Of a stretch of 29,555 nucleotides of DNA, positions 1 through 11,552 are shown piece after piece. The notes under the pieces are model-generated. The model was not told where the DNA came from. It did no database searches and saw only the letters and a program-made list of their open reading frames with translations. The stretch lies in contig WOGZ01000306.1 in the NCBI GenBank assembly GCA_009733775.1, positions 9,666 through 39,220 of the forward strand. The letters run 5' to 3'. Source of the DNA: Alectoria sarmentosa. Taxonomy: Eukaryota > Ascomycota > Lecanoromycetes > Lecanorales > Parmeliaceae. The stretch's first letter is position 1; each line of letters begins with the position of its first letter. The position numbers were made by a program, and so were the translations under genes.

Positions 1-2790
1 TCGAATTTTACGTTTTACGATTTACGATTATTAAGCGAGAAATTTACGTTTTTTTATTAATTTTATCGTTATATTATTTACGATTTACGAATTTTATATA
101 ATTTACGCTTATTTAAAAATATATAAAAAATGTATTTTATTTTTTATAATCGATTTCTCGTAACTTTTAAAAATTTATATTATATATTTATTATAAATTA
201 AATTTATATAATTTTAATAACATAATAATTTCGTAAATATAATAAAAAATTATAATATTATTTAAAAAAAAATCGTTAAATAAGCGTAAAACATTTTCGA
301 AAATCGTTTTATCATTTCAAATAATAATATATTTAAATTAAATATATATTAATATATATATATTTAAATTTTACAATTTTTATTTTATTAAAAAACTTAA
401 AATATATTTTACAATATGCGAAATTTTAAAGAAATTTTATTTTTAAAAAGATATAAAATAAAAAATGTAAAAATAAGCGTAAAACATATTCGAAAGTCGC
501 TTTATCATTTAAAATAATAATATATTTAAATTAAATATATATTAATATATATATATTTAAATTTCATAATTTATATATCGTTAAAAAGCGCAAATCGAGT
601 TTCATAATTTACGAAATTATAAAATATTTATGTTTTTACAAAAAATAAAGATAAAAGATATAAAATTTATATATATAATTTTTTAATAAAGACGCTCGAA
701 AGATTTAAAAGTCGCTATTTAAACGTTAGTCGAAAAGCGTAATAATATAAAATTTATAATTAATTGTATATATAAATTTAAGGTTTTTTAATTTAATTTT
801 ACATTATTTCTTTATATATATTAATATTTAAAATAATTAATAATATTTATTTTTAGCGATTAAATAACGCATTAAAAGATTAATTAATAAAAATTAAAAA
901 ATTAATTAACAAATATACGTGAAAAACTTTAAACGCGAATTTCGCAGACACATTTCAGAATTACATTATTCGATTATGAAATTTTATATAAAAATACAAA
1001 AATCGATAAGTTTAATAATAACATAATTACGAATTAAAAAAAAATTAAAAAAAAATTATATATATACGATACAATCGATACGCATAAATGTTTTTATATA
1101 AAAAATTATTGAATTCGAGAATATATTATTAAATATCTTTTTTTATTCGAAAAAAAAAATCACGTGAAATGATCGTATTTTTAATATTTAAAAATTATTT
1201 ATAAAATCGAGTCGAGCAATATAAATAATAAAATATATAATAAAAAAATAAATAATAAACGTTTTTAAAAACGTTAAATTTTAATAATTTCAGCAAATTA
1301 TAAATCGTATATAAAAATTTATCTATAACAAAAACGATTATTTATCGAATTTACGAAATTAATAAATATTATATATTTTATTTTAAATAAATATAAAGTT
1401 TAATCTTAACTTTTTAATACATTTTTTTTTAAATAATCGCGACTAAATGCTTTTACTTTTATTATTATTTTTTCAATTTTAATATAATTTAATTACAAAT
1501 TTTCTTTTAATTGTTTATTCATAATTAAAAACGTTTATTTAATTATTTTAATTTCGCATCAATCTCACATTTTCTCAATCTTTATTCTCGATTACATTTC
1601 GTGAAATGAAAAAAAAAAATGAGAAAAAATATTATTAAATTTTTAAACATTTCTCGAATATTAAATATTATTTATTTTTTAAATATAATATAAATAATTC
1701 GCGAATACGCATTATCAACTTCGAAAAAACTCACAATTTTCAATTTTTTAAAAATAAATCGTAAATATTTCGATTATATTCGACGTTAAATATAAATAAA
1801 AATATACTCGAAAATAATTAATTATTATATTAAATATTATTAAATATAAAAAAATGAATACGATATTATAAAAAAATTATAAAACGTGTTATCTCGAACG
1901 TATAATAAAAACTATTTCGCATTTATTTTAAATTACACAAAATAACTTCATATTAAAAATTCGAATCAAATAAAAAAAATTCATTATCGCATTTTTACGA
2001 AATGCGAATTTTAAAAAATAATAAATTATAATATTTAATAAACATTTCGATAATAAGATTTATTTTAACGAAATAATAAATTATATTAATTATATCGATT
2101 AAATTTTTAAAAGATATATAATTAAAATATATATTTTTATTATTTAAATAATAATAATCGATATATAAAAAATAATATCTTCGATTTTATTTATTCGATA
2201 CGAAAATAATATATTAATTAAAGAAATTATAACGAATTTCGAATTTATATCGATTAAAAATAAATAAAAGTTTTAAAAAAGATATAAATTTTTAAAAATC
2301 TTAAAATAAATTAATAAAGAATCGTTATTCGATAACAAATTCATTAAATTATTTAATATTAAATTTACGATATATTAATAATTAAAATTATTATTATTAA
2401 CTTCGAGCGAAAAAATAATGAAACGATTTTTTAACAAATCAAAATCTTTTTAATTTAAACAATCGCGATCGCTTTTTCGAATTGTTAAAAAAGAATTTAA
2501 ACATAAATTCGATAAAAATGAAAATAAAATCACTTATACGATAATAACGAAAATAATAAAGACGAAAAAACGAGAATTATTATCGTATAAAAATCGATAT
2601 TTCATTATTTTAAAGTGTTAGACGCAAGATTTAACACTTTAAAACAATTAATTAAAAATAATTTTTTAATATCGAGACGACAATTATAATTATAATTTTA
2701 AAGATTATTTATTTGAAAAATAAAGCAATTTTGAAAGTTTTTGAATAAATACTTTTCTTTTTTTTGAAATGAGACGGGTTGATTTCGTAA
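1..2790. mobile_element. RIP-degraded AT-rich repeat block (left), unidentified element(s)
   Basis: Almost pure A/T with isolated CpG dinucleotides; in bases 1-60 all six cytosines lie in CpG and in 61-120 four of five do. No intact reading frame is present. The composition switches to normal between about 2760 and 2820. I read both strands for reverse transcriptase, integrase or transposase motifs and could not name the element. One plus-strand frame from about 1501 to 2640 reads as a continuous protein-like string broken mainly by TAA, as expected when CAA/CAG/TGG codons are mutated, but I do not recognise it. An 11-bp perfect inverted repeat with an 11-nt loop lies at 2610-2642. The block is inferred to be old transposon DNA by analogy with the identifiable elements at the right end of the window. 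Confidence 0.75.
281..564. repeat. 91-bp direct repeat, two copies (281-371 and 474-564)
   Basis: The two copies align without gaps at an offset of 193 bases. There are only a few mismatches, most of them C/T or G/A differences (for example AAAATCG against AAAGTCG and GTTTT against GCTTT). Both begin TAAGCGTAAAACAT and end in ATATATATTTAAATTT. The differences fit RIP acting separately on two copies. The repeat may be part of an LTR or an internal tandem duplication of the unidentified element. Confidence 0.8.
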
Positions 2791-3546
2791 ATATAATGTG
2801 TTTAATATCGAACATGGCCGCAGAGGTCGAATGAGGTCAAACAAATCCATCATAGCCTATAAGGCTATGGGGACGCCCCTCCGATGTAGGAATCACACAC
2901 ACACACACACACATTGAACGAGGGAAGTCTGATTATGTCTAGATCGATGGTGAGAACTTCTACAAGAGAGGATTTGAGAGTTTTGATAATAGGAGTAAGC
3001 TTTTCAAGTATACTTCGAGCCTGTTGTATTCTAATCTGGCTGTACCATACCACGGTTCAGATGTCTAACGCTAGCACTACCCGGAGAATGCTTTTCCAAC
3101 AGCGCCTTAGCTAGTCACGACCCATACTTCTTCAACATTTCATTCATATCCACGCATCAGTTTTATCCCTACCCGTCAGGCCTCGCCATGTATACAAACC
3201 ACATATCGCAGTACTCAAGAAAAAGGGAAACCCTCCTGAGTTGTAAGCTTCGACATTAATGCAGCGGATGCGTATGGCTATAAGCATCTCAGCAACGGGC
3301 AAAAAGCATCAAACATACTCGCGAACACCGGCTGATTAGATCAAGATGAAGCTACCTCGAGTTTAGCTCATGGACGTAGGAGGTGATATTAGCGCATGCC
3401 ATTAAGGCACGTAGAAAATCACCTCGATGGTACTACAACGACCCTGGCCCGAATCACCAGGAACCGCGTGGCACGCTTTTTTCTCCAGCTCCGTATAAAT
3501 GCCACGTCCGTTCCCTGAAGTCCAATCGTAATTTGATTCTGATGGC
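2791..3546. other. Intergenic stretch downstream of the NLR gene
   Basis: Normal base composition. It contains two adjacent small hairpins (7-bp arms at 2851-2857/2863-2869, then GGGG/CCCC at 2869-2872/2876-2879) and a CA microsatellite. A short minus-strand frame at about 2913-3053 has protein-like codons and ends against the (TG)n tract where a GT donor could lie, so it may be a leftover exon; I recognise no family. Otherwise I see no gene. The 3' UTR and poly(A) site of the NLR gene should lie in its right part. Confidence 0.5.
2894..2913. repeat. (CA)10 microsatellite
   Basis: Twenty bases of perfect CA repeat immediately after AAT and before TTGAACG. It is likely to be polymorphic in length between strains. 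Confidence 0.97.
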
Positions 3547-6500
3547 CTAGAGTGTCTTGGCAGGCAGTTGAAGCGAAGGCCTCTTCCCACTCTCCCTCCC
3601 CAGCAGTGACGGTCTCTTCCCCGGCTTCCCACCAGCCTCCACTTCAATGTTATCCAGCCCACGCTTGATCACCGCGACCTCATCCCTTTTCACACAGACG
3701 ATGTCCCGGTCATGGGCCACTCTAATCATCAGATTGGCATTGCTACTCAGCCAGTCGGCTGGGAGGAAGAAGTGGCGGTCATAGTGGTCAGCATTAGCGC
3801 TCTCGGGGTCTGCCGAGGATATCCAGCTGTCGCTACGTAGAAAGACGAGTCTATGTCCATCGTCTCCAATGAGGGTTTTGACTTGATTGGCGAGAGAATG
3901 ATATCTTGGTATGGGAGCTGCGGATTTCGATTCAACGCCGAAGTCGGCAGCGTTCCAGAGTAGAAGCTTGGCTTTTGACTGCGGCCTTGAGTCCTCGCCG
4001 AAGGTGGTAGCGATCGTCGTATTGTTGAAACAGGGAGTGATGGAGCCAATGGCAAGCTCAGGGAGTATGCTGCCCTCTAGCAAGATTCCTTCGTCTCCCG
4101 TAAGCCTTCGCAAAGATTGCCACTCATACAAATGTGCAATATTGTCCGATATGAGGATCAACTGATCCTCATTCAGCGGGTGAGTCGCCCATCTGGAGGG
4201 ACCACGTTCTTCCCACGAGATCGTCTCTATCACGGTGCTCGTCTCCTTGGATGATATATGCCAAAGTATATCACTCCTGCCAGTGCATATAAGGACATGT
4301 GTTGCTCCACGATTGGTTAGGACTTGTTTCACAGCCGCATCTACGCGATGGTCGAATACTGTGTGGATAGCTTCCCAGCCCTCTTGCCTCTGCTTCAATC
4401 TGTGGACTTTGACACGACCAGCATTATCGATGCTGCATAGAGTATTACTTTCGACGTCGAAGAAGAGTGATAGGATAGAGACCCCCATCGCATGACTAAA
4501 TAGCTTGTGAGTCTGTCGCCCAGACTTGGTTTCGTAGAGATAAACCGATCCGTCCTCTTTGCCGCAAAAGAATACTCCGCTGTCTAGATGGCACACCATT
4601 GAGGTTATGAGAACAACATTTTCTGTTGACTCTAAATTGACCTCTTGTGGTGCCGTTGAAACTGATACTGTATCACTATTCCCTTCGTCGCCGTCCTGGC
4701 GCACGAGGACCATTGGGTCCCATACTCGACATTCTGATCCTCTGATATCAAGCAAGCGGTGACTGTCTCCAGTGAAAGCTAATTCTTTGATGCAATACTC
4801 ATCTGAGTTTATTCGATAAAGAAGTCTGAGATTTTCAAAGTCAAAAAGCCGAATCGTGCCAGAAGAATCGCCACTAGCTAGGGTTCGTCCGTCAGGAGAG
4901 CATGCAAGCGTTTGCGCGTTCACTAATGTCTTTTCCCTGACGGTTCCTTCTAAGATGTCGAACAAGACTAGATCCCCATCGGCGAAGGCAGCGGCCAATA
5001 AGGTTTCATTGGGAGTCGCGCTGAAGACAAGCCCCCCTGTCACCCCATCGCTCACATCTACCTTCGCATTCTTGCTGCTAGATCCAGCTTTGCTGAACGT
5101 ATCATGGAGTTCGTCTCTGTCCAGGTCCCATAGAAGTATGTCTTGACCTCGGTAGACCACCGCGAGGAGACCTGATTCCAGGCAGAACGATGCCGCTACA
5201 GGGCGACGATATGCATGAGATTGCAGTCCTTCGAGATGCAGCGTCCAATCTGCGGTATCTCTGAGGGTTCCTTCGGCGAGATCCCAAATTGCCAGATTAT
5301 TGTTCTTGAGCGCTCCAAGTAATAGTTGGTCCTCCTCGATTAGCGCGAGTGACATGCATTGTTGAGTTGTTTTGAATTCCCATAATTGCTCCCACGAGCC
5401 TGAATCCCATATGCGCACCTTCCTTGGCCCGGTGGAAATAAGTATATCTATCCTGTGTCCAAAATATAGTATTTTCACAGGCTCTTCATGATCCAATGCT
5501 TGACTCTGCTGGCAAGTAGTCTCATCATAGATCACAACCTTTCCACTGGACATGCCGACAGCGAAGGACTTGTCGGAACATGCCAAAGCCGTAAATTGCT
5601 CTTGCGAATCAACTATAGTGGACAAACAGTCGTCCCAAGTCGTAGCTGATAGACCAAGCACCGCGATGCCTCGGGTAGATCCTGCAAAATATTTTCGAGG
5701 GGCAGTCTCAGGTGGACAGAAGGGAGGAATAAGGTGATGAATAGAGGAAGGAGAAGCCTTGATGTCCTTGCCAAATTTAGTAACGAGACGGATGAGATCA
5801 GTAGCCCAGCAGTTCAGAAGTACGAACTCCTTGCCTACTGGCGCTGAGTGTTTCAACCTCCTCTGCAAGAACTTCTTGAAAGCCTTACCCGCTTGGATCA
5901 AACGGTTGAGGTCGGAATATTGCGCGATATACTCGACGCACGATAGTATATTGGTTGAGCTTAGTAACTTGGTCAACACAGTAAAAGCTTCGTCATCTTG
6001 AGATGACACGTGAACGACATGCTCGAAGAATGAATTGCATGCGTAATTGACGAAAGGACCACGCTCCCTGGCAACATTACTCGCGTTAAGTCTCCGGTGC
6101 TTGGGACTTCTCATTTCATTGCCGTTGAGATATTCTAGACAAGTCATAAATACCCTTCTGTGACCCGGTCTTTCTTCAATCCCAAACTCCGAGAAGCCGC
6201 TAGCTTGGAGCAGGAAATCACGAGCAGTCTGATGTACCATTTGCACGCGTGACTGCGCATCGACATAGACCAATTGACCACAGCGCGACTCGATCGACGC
6301 TTTGATGTTATCTATCTTATCATTGATGTCAATCTGGAGTGCCTGATACAGCTCACTTGTCGTCAAGGGTCGAGAAGAACATACTGCCCAGGTCAGAATT
6401 GCTCTAGCAAGCACTTTTCCATAAGGAGGCGCCTTAGACATTGAATCTAGAATTCGCGAGTAGAGGGCGTTCATGTCAGAAGGAACTTCTTCGAGGACCT

Positions 6501-8323
6501 GGCGGATCTCGGTGGATGTATGGACTAGTCTCAGCTCTTGTAAGATCAAGCTAACCCATAAGAAGCACCCTGCAGACTTCTCCAGTATCTTAGAGACCAC
6601 ACCCACTTCATCTTCTTCCTCGATTAAAGGCAACCGATCCAGGTTTGCATCGAGGTACAACGCAATATCAGATTTAGTGTCGTCTGGTAGAATCTCCTCT
6701 TGGACCACCTTGACCTTGGGATATCTGGCTTGTCTATGAAATTCGAAGCGGTCGCGGGATGTCAACAGTATACGTATATTGGAGCGCATCTCTATGATCT
6801 TCAGGAGGAAGGGAACCAGATCAGAACCGTTTTTGCACTCGTCTAACGCATCAATCACCCAATACTGTGCTCTAGCAAATCGGATCCGGAGGATGCCCTC
6901 CACGAGTAGCTTTCGCCAAATGGTACGGTAATCGGCTTTGCATAGCTGATCATCTTTCTCACAGATGTCGACCACAGTCTGCAGAACCTCCGTATGCATG
7001 TGAGCCATTTGTGTTGCCATTGACAAGAGGAAGGAGCTGATGCTAGTTTGCGCTTTGTTGCGATAGTCGAAGAAAAAGAAGGCAATATCTCTATTCAGGT
7101 CTTTAAGATGATGGACAACTTTTCCGCTTAAGACGGTCTTCCCAGTTGCAGGCTTTGCACTGATCCAGTAGAATTGCGCAGTCGCTGTATCTCGCCAATC
7201 CTGAAAGCTTCTCTTTCTCATGAGCCACTCACAAGATCCTTGTAACCGCAGAGCGTCAATGTCCATGAAGTGATCCTCAGGTGCATCTGACACCCCAAGA
7301 TATCCATCGAGCCGCCTTCGCTGCTCATTATTGACCTCGTGCTTTGAAGGAATAAAATTGGTCCGCAGCTTTTCGATGGCTGATGTCAGAGCATTCCGAA
7401 CGGTCTGGTAGTTGGGATCCTTCTGATCTGCATACTTGCAGACCTCTCGATGATTGGCATTCAGGTATGTTGACTGTTCGTTGGGGTAACCCAGAACAGC
7501 CGCGTCTTTTTCTACCACGAGGCTTTTGCCAAGGCCATATGCTATTGGAAGTGTCTCATAGAAGGAGTAAAGTCGTAAATCCTGACAATACTGCGGAAAT
7601 TCTTCGTTGATTGACTGGGTTGCAAGAGAGTTGCGGTGTAGATCTTTTACAAATGGCCTTGCTCCCGGGGACACGTTGAGGACTTTGGTCAAAAGTTGAG
7701 CCAGATCTGCCCCGCGGTGAGGCGTCGCAAGAAAAAATATAGCCTTGACTCGTTGAGAGAGATTTTCGTATTCCTCCTTTTGTCTTGCCATGATGTATGC
7801 ACGCTTGATCACAAGCCCCCCCATGCTGTGACCTATAAGGATCAGTGGAGCCTAGATAAGTGTCAGTCCGCGGCCTTCAGAAAAGATATTTTGTCTGACG
7901 GTTATGATTGAAGCGCTGGATACGTACGCTAGTATTTCGTGGGATCAGGGGACAGTCTTGCATAGATCCAAGGAGCGCCTTTGCAAAGTCGTGAATATTG
8001 AGGATACTCTCGTCACCCCAGTTAGAATTGTATCCAAAGCTGTGGATCCTAACATCTTGGAACCCAGGATCTTGTGGGAGCCATGCTTTTGGCCAAAATA
8101 GAGATGGATCGTTGGACTTGGTCCATGTACTTTTTGACCCTCCACCCAGACCATGTACGAACACAAGGTCGGCAATGGCCGGAATTTCCGGTTCAAATAA
8201 AGTGTTCAATCCAAAGGGGCCCTTGCCATCTTCAGATGGCTGACCTCCGGCGTCGTGCCTAGTGAGGGTTCGGGAGAGAAAAGAGCGACCGGAGAATGTT
8301 ACATTTGTCTTTGAGCGCTCCAT
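3547..8323 (-). CDS. NLR-like STAND protein: alpha/beta hydrolase - NACHT - WD40
   Basis: Two exons, 8323-7928 and 7851-3547, joined by a 76-nt intron (donor GTACGT, branch GACTGAC, acceptor CTAG), give 1566 residues. The intron is needed: it joins PRNTS to APLILIGHSMGG and completes the hydrolase fold. Residues 51-270 are a lipase-like alpha/beta hydrolase: VFVHGLGG (54-61), nucleophile elbow GHSMGG with Ser141, ATPHRGAD (174-181), likely acid Asp248 and His266. NACHT follows: Walker A AKPATGKT (364-371), Walker B YWVIDALDEC (462-471), LLTSR (494-498), then the VHQTARDFLL segment (about 671-680). From about 885 to 1430 there is a diverged beta-propeller with repeats ending in VRIWD, LAIWDL, ILLWDL, IRLFD and VYLYE. 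The tail is basic and repeats GKRPSL twice. ATG 8323 is the first Met after an in-frame TGA. Fungal proteins of this layout are nucleotide-switched receptors linked to non-self recognition and regulated cell death; that role here is inferred. The WD units are not near-identical copies. Confidence 0.92.
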
Positions 8324-9569
8324 AGCGGAGTCACCAAATCGATCGCTCGGAGACCGCCCAAGTCAAAGGCTTGTAAAAGACGGATGTTTATTCCAGGCGT
8401 GGATGCATCGACCCCCGACTCGGGGAAAGCCGTCTCGCAACCAGGGATTGCCCCATGAATCACATCTTCTGTGAGACAGTCCTGAGCGCATGCCAGCAAT
8501 CTCTGGTACTTTTAAGGCGATGAATTTTAAGCTTGCACAAAGGCATGATCCTGGAGAGTACCATTAATTTGGGAAGATTGTAGGTGCTCTTTCGAAGTGG
8601 GCAGTAATTGTAACGATAGGCGCCAATACCTCGGCTTCCAGCACCACGCGGCGCGGGGGGGATTGCAGATCTGAGTCCGAGGTGTGGATGCGGACAGCAC
8701 CGGAGATGTTCGTGCAACAACCTTAGCCTCGCTATGGCTAAGAAACGAGCTAGGTATTTAGCACGGTTACCAAGCCTACTTATGGTTCTCAGTTCCATTG
8801 GTAAAAGATACATTCGATCATGCGTGCACGGCCCGGTCGTCCTTTCGAAGTGGTACAAGATCAGCGCTTGGCAGCCACATGAACGCCATGTGCGTTTTCA
8901 GTCGCTAGATCGGGACCAATCATCAGTTCCCAACGTCTCCACCCCAGAGCCGCAAGATAGAGCATGTAGGCAGCGGGTTTTGTTATTGTTCAACGGAGAG
9001 AACGAAGGCTAGAGTAGACCACTTGAAGATTCGGCCCGCGGCGCTTGATCCCAGTGTCCGCTGTCACAGGGTTGATGGTCCATATTCAATTTCAGGCTGT
9101 TCCAGCCGCATTCTCCGTAGGTATTGCAATATTGCATATACATAGAGTAGGTAAAGATCCATGGAACGCCACCAACCAAAACCCCTCGTTCGGGTAATCA
9201 GTGTCCGGGTGTCCCTTAAGCGGAAGAAAGCTGCCGAATCCTTCGCTTGTCGAAGTGGCAGATTCATGACTGAAAGAGTAAGGCGCGTGCAGTAGTGTAA
9301 CGCATCTCGCAAACTGCTTTGACAGGAAAGTGACAGTCGTGCATGTGACGCTAAACCAAATTGAACAACGCACAGACTGGACCTATCAGGGCAACCATCA
9401 CTTTGTCCAGCCGCTTATTAGACATAGGTACATCTTTTCTTCTTCATTTCCCATATAATTGCAGAATTCGCTTTCCTGCGACTCTAGAATACATCGAAAT
9501 ATATATAACTCCGCTCAGCCTACATTTATTAACTCATATATCCCGATCATTCTTGCACACTAGTCAATA
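8324..9569. other. Divergent promoter region between the NLR and fructosamine-kinase-like genes
   Basis: About 1.25 kb of normal composition separating two genes that start away from each other. Several short frames are open on both strands, the longest being 132 codons on the minus strand at 8460-8858. They are rich in Arg, His and Leu and resemble no family I know. No RNA gene or repeat was seen. Both 5' UTRs and promoters should be here. Confidence 0.5.
9502..9508 (+). promoter_or_regulatory. TATA-like box upstream of the fructosamine-kinase-like gene
   Basis: TATATAA lies 62 bases before the chosen ATG at 9570, within a pyrimidine-rich leader. The position is plausible for a fungal core promoter, but this is motif matching only. 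Confidence 0.35.
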
Positions 9570-10863
9570 ATGGTGAGGACTGAAGATCAAGAAGGGAAGT
9601 CGGTATGGGATAGGCCTGTTGATGTTGACGAGAAGTGGATTCAATTCGTCGATGACAATGTCTCAGCAAGTGAGCAGCTCGCAATATAGATAAAATGACG
9701 ATTGAAGCAGTTGACATTCGCAGAGTTACCACCAGGCTCCAAAGTCAAGGGTATCGCCCCTTTCGGGGCCAGTTACTGGACACGTACAGCCGAGATCCCA
9801 ACGTTGCAAGCTGACGGGTCGGACTTGTCCTTCTTTCTCAAGGTTGCGCAGCATGAGACCGGCAAAGCCATGGTCTCCGGTGAATTCGTCTCAATGTCAT
9901 CACTCCACAAGGCGCTCCCGTACATCGTTCCCCGCCCCTATGCTTCGGGGACTTACGCTGCCGATCCCAACATCCACTTCTTCCTCTGCGGCTTTGTAGA
10001 CATGGATGAAAACCTTCCTGACGTTCAAAAATTGGCGCGCGGACTGGCAGAACTGCACATGAACGGCGTAAACCCTGACGGGAAATACGGCTTTTATGTG
10101 CCAACTCTTCAAGGCACGATACCTCAGTACACTGAATGGACTGAGACGTGGGAAGAGTTCTTCTCCCATTCAATCAGACGCGTCTTCGAGAACGAAGAGA
10201 AGTCGCAGGGGTATGACGAGGAGGTGCATGAGCTCTGCAGGTTGACTCTTGAAAAGGTGGTGCCTCGATTGCTTCGGCCATTAGAGACCGGCGGCAGAAA
10301 AATCCAGCCGCGACTGGTCCATGGCGATATTTGGGACGGCAATGTTTCCACAGATCTGAACTTGAACACACCTGTGATCTATGATGCCACCTGCATATAC
10401 GCCCACAACGAGAGTACGTGAATGAGACTCTGATGATCTGACCGCACTGACCAAATAGTCGAACTCGCGCCTCTGCGACCAATTCGCCATAGGATGGGAA
10501 AGCAATACGTGAAAGCCTATTTCGAGCACTTCCAAAAGTCTGACCCGGAAGAAGACCAGGATGATCGGAATGCTTTGTACTGCCTGTAAGTACAATTTGC
10601 AACTCTCATCGGTAGCTATCACTGAAGGCGTGCGTGCAGTCGCTGGGATATGAATTGCTCAACATTGTACCCCGGCAATCTTCGATTCAGAAAGATGTGA
10701 GCGTTCTAGCATCTCGCATATTTGGCGTTTTGAAGCTGACAGTGCTGGCAGGTGCACCAATGTCATGCGCTACTTCGTCAATAAATTTCCGGACGGATAT
10801 GAGGGCTGGGCAAAGGAGAGAGGAGAAGAACCAGTTGCCAGAGACTACCTGAAGCCTCTCTAG
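9570..10863 (+). CDS. Fructosamine-3-kinase-like / ribulosamine kinase family protein
   Basis: Five exons join in frame: 9570-9669, 9724-10413, 10459-10585, 10640-10696 and 10752-10863. The introns are 45-55 nt with GTGAGC, GTACGT, GTAAGT and GTGAGC donors and AG acceptors. The product is 361 residues, close to the usual fungal length. Kinase-fold residues are visible: beta-3 Lys73 in FFLKVAQ, helix-C Glu87 in SGEFVSM, catalytic loop HGDIWDGN with Asp235, and metal-binding Asp254 in VIYDA. The motifs LVHGDIWDGN, YAHNEIELAPLRP and STLYPGNLRF are hallmarks of the fungal branch. Known members phosphorylate the 3-hydroxyl of ketosamines on glycated proteins or amines, which then fall apart (deglycation). 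Substrate here is unknown; fungal genomes hold many paralogues, sometimes near secondary-metabolite genes. The ATG at 9570 follows AGTCAATA; the first intron could alternatively end at 9710, but that breaks the frame. Confidence 0.88.
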
Positions 10864-11552
10864 AGATGGGTCAGGTATGAAATACTTTCAGTCGCTCGCG
10901 AAAGTCTTCTGAACTTGCGAATGGACGTATTACATGCGCTTTGACGTGTAGCTTACGGAATCATGATAGCTCCAACGAGTGACATTCTTGTATATCACGG
11001 ATTCCTCGTCGCTGAATAGACAGCTCTCGATCTCTGGGAGGATTTGCCGCAACCTTTCTTCTTTAGCCAGCAGTGTTTAGAAGACACGTGGCAGAAAATG
11101 GTTCTGACCGTGGGAGCCTTCTGATTTCCGGACATAAATATGGTACCAGATGGATGGGATGCAAGGCTCCCAAAGATCCGCCCCCAAGTCCTGGACGTTT
11201 AGCACTTGAGGGCAGAGATCCTGGACCTTTCCAACCAGGCTCGCCATCCACACCCTTTAATGAATCGACTTCGGAGAATTGAGCAGGAAGAATTAAGCCC
11301 TAGAGCAGGAGATCTCACCGAGAGTTTGCATGTCAACTGAAAGCATAACTGGGCATGGAACGATGAAGAAAATCTGTCACGAAAAGGCTCAACACATTCT
11401 TCGCAGCTCCAAACTCATGATCAGCACTCGCGACCCTTGCTAAAAGATTCATGATCTTGATATTTGCCTTTCCATACCTCCGGCCTCGCTCTACCATAGA
11501 GCGTAGTCGAAATAACTGATCGACTTCATCGTTCAATCATAGTCGAACCTTG
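10864..11552. other. Intergenic stretch, no supported gene
   Basis: This is the 3' flank of the kinase-like gene and of the membrane-protein pseudogene. Overlapping short frames at 11063-11282 on both strands are Pro/Gly-rich and look accidental. A 67-codon minus-strand frame at 11333-11536 has protein-like codon content but no ATG start and no recognised family; it could be an exon remnant. Confidence 0.4.

Noticed and set aside
2914..3114. Plus-strand frame with LRVLIIGVSF, like the start of an FAD-binding monooxygenase
   Set aside because: The glycine pattern is incomplete, no later FAD-binding motifs follow, and the opposite strand looks equally coding-like. Too weak to name.
8460..8858. 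132-codon minus frame upstream of the NLR gene
   Set aside because: Composition rich in Arg, Leu and His without domain features; it lies in the promoter region between two divergent genes.
9670..9710. Shorter first intron (41 nt) for the fructosamine-kinase-like gene
   Set aside because: Ending at 9710 puts exon 2 in the wrong frame; ending at 9723 keeps it.
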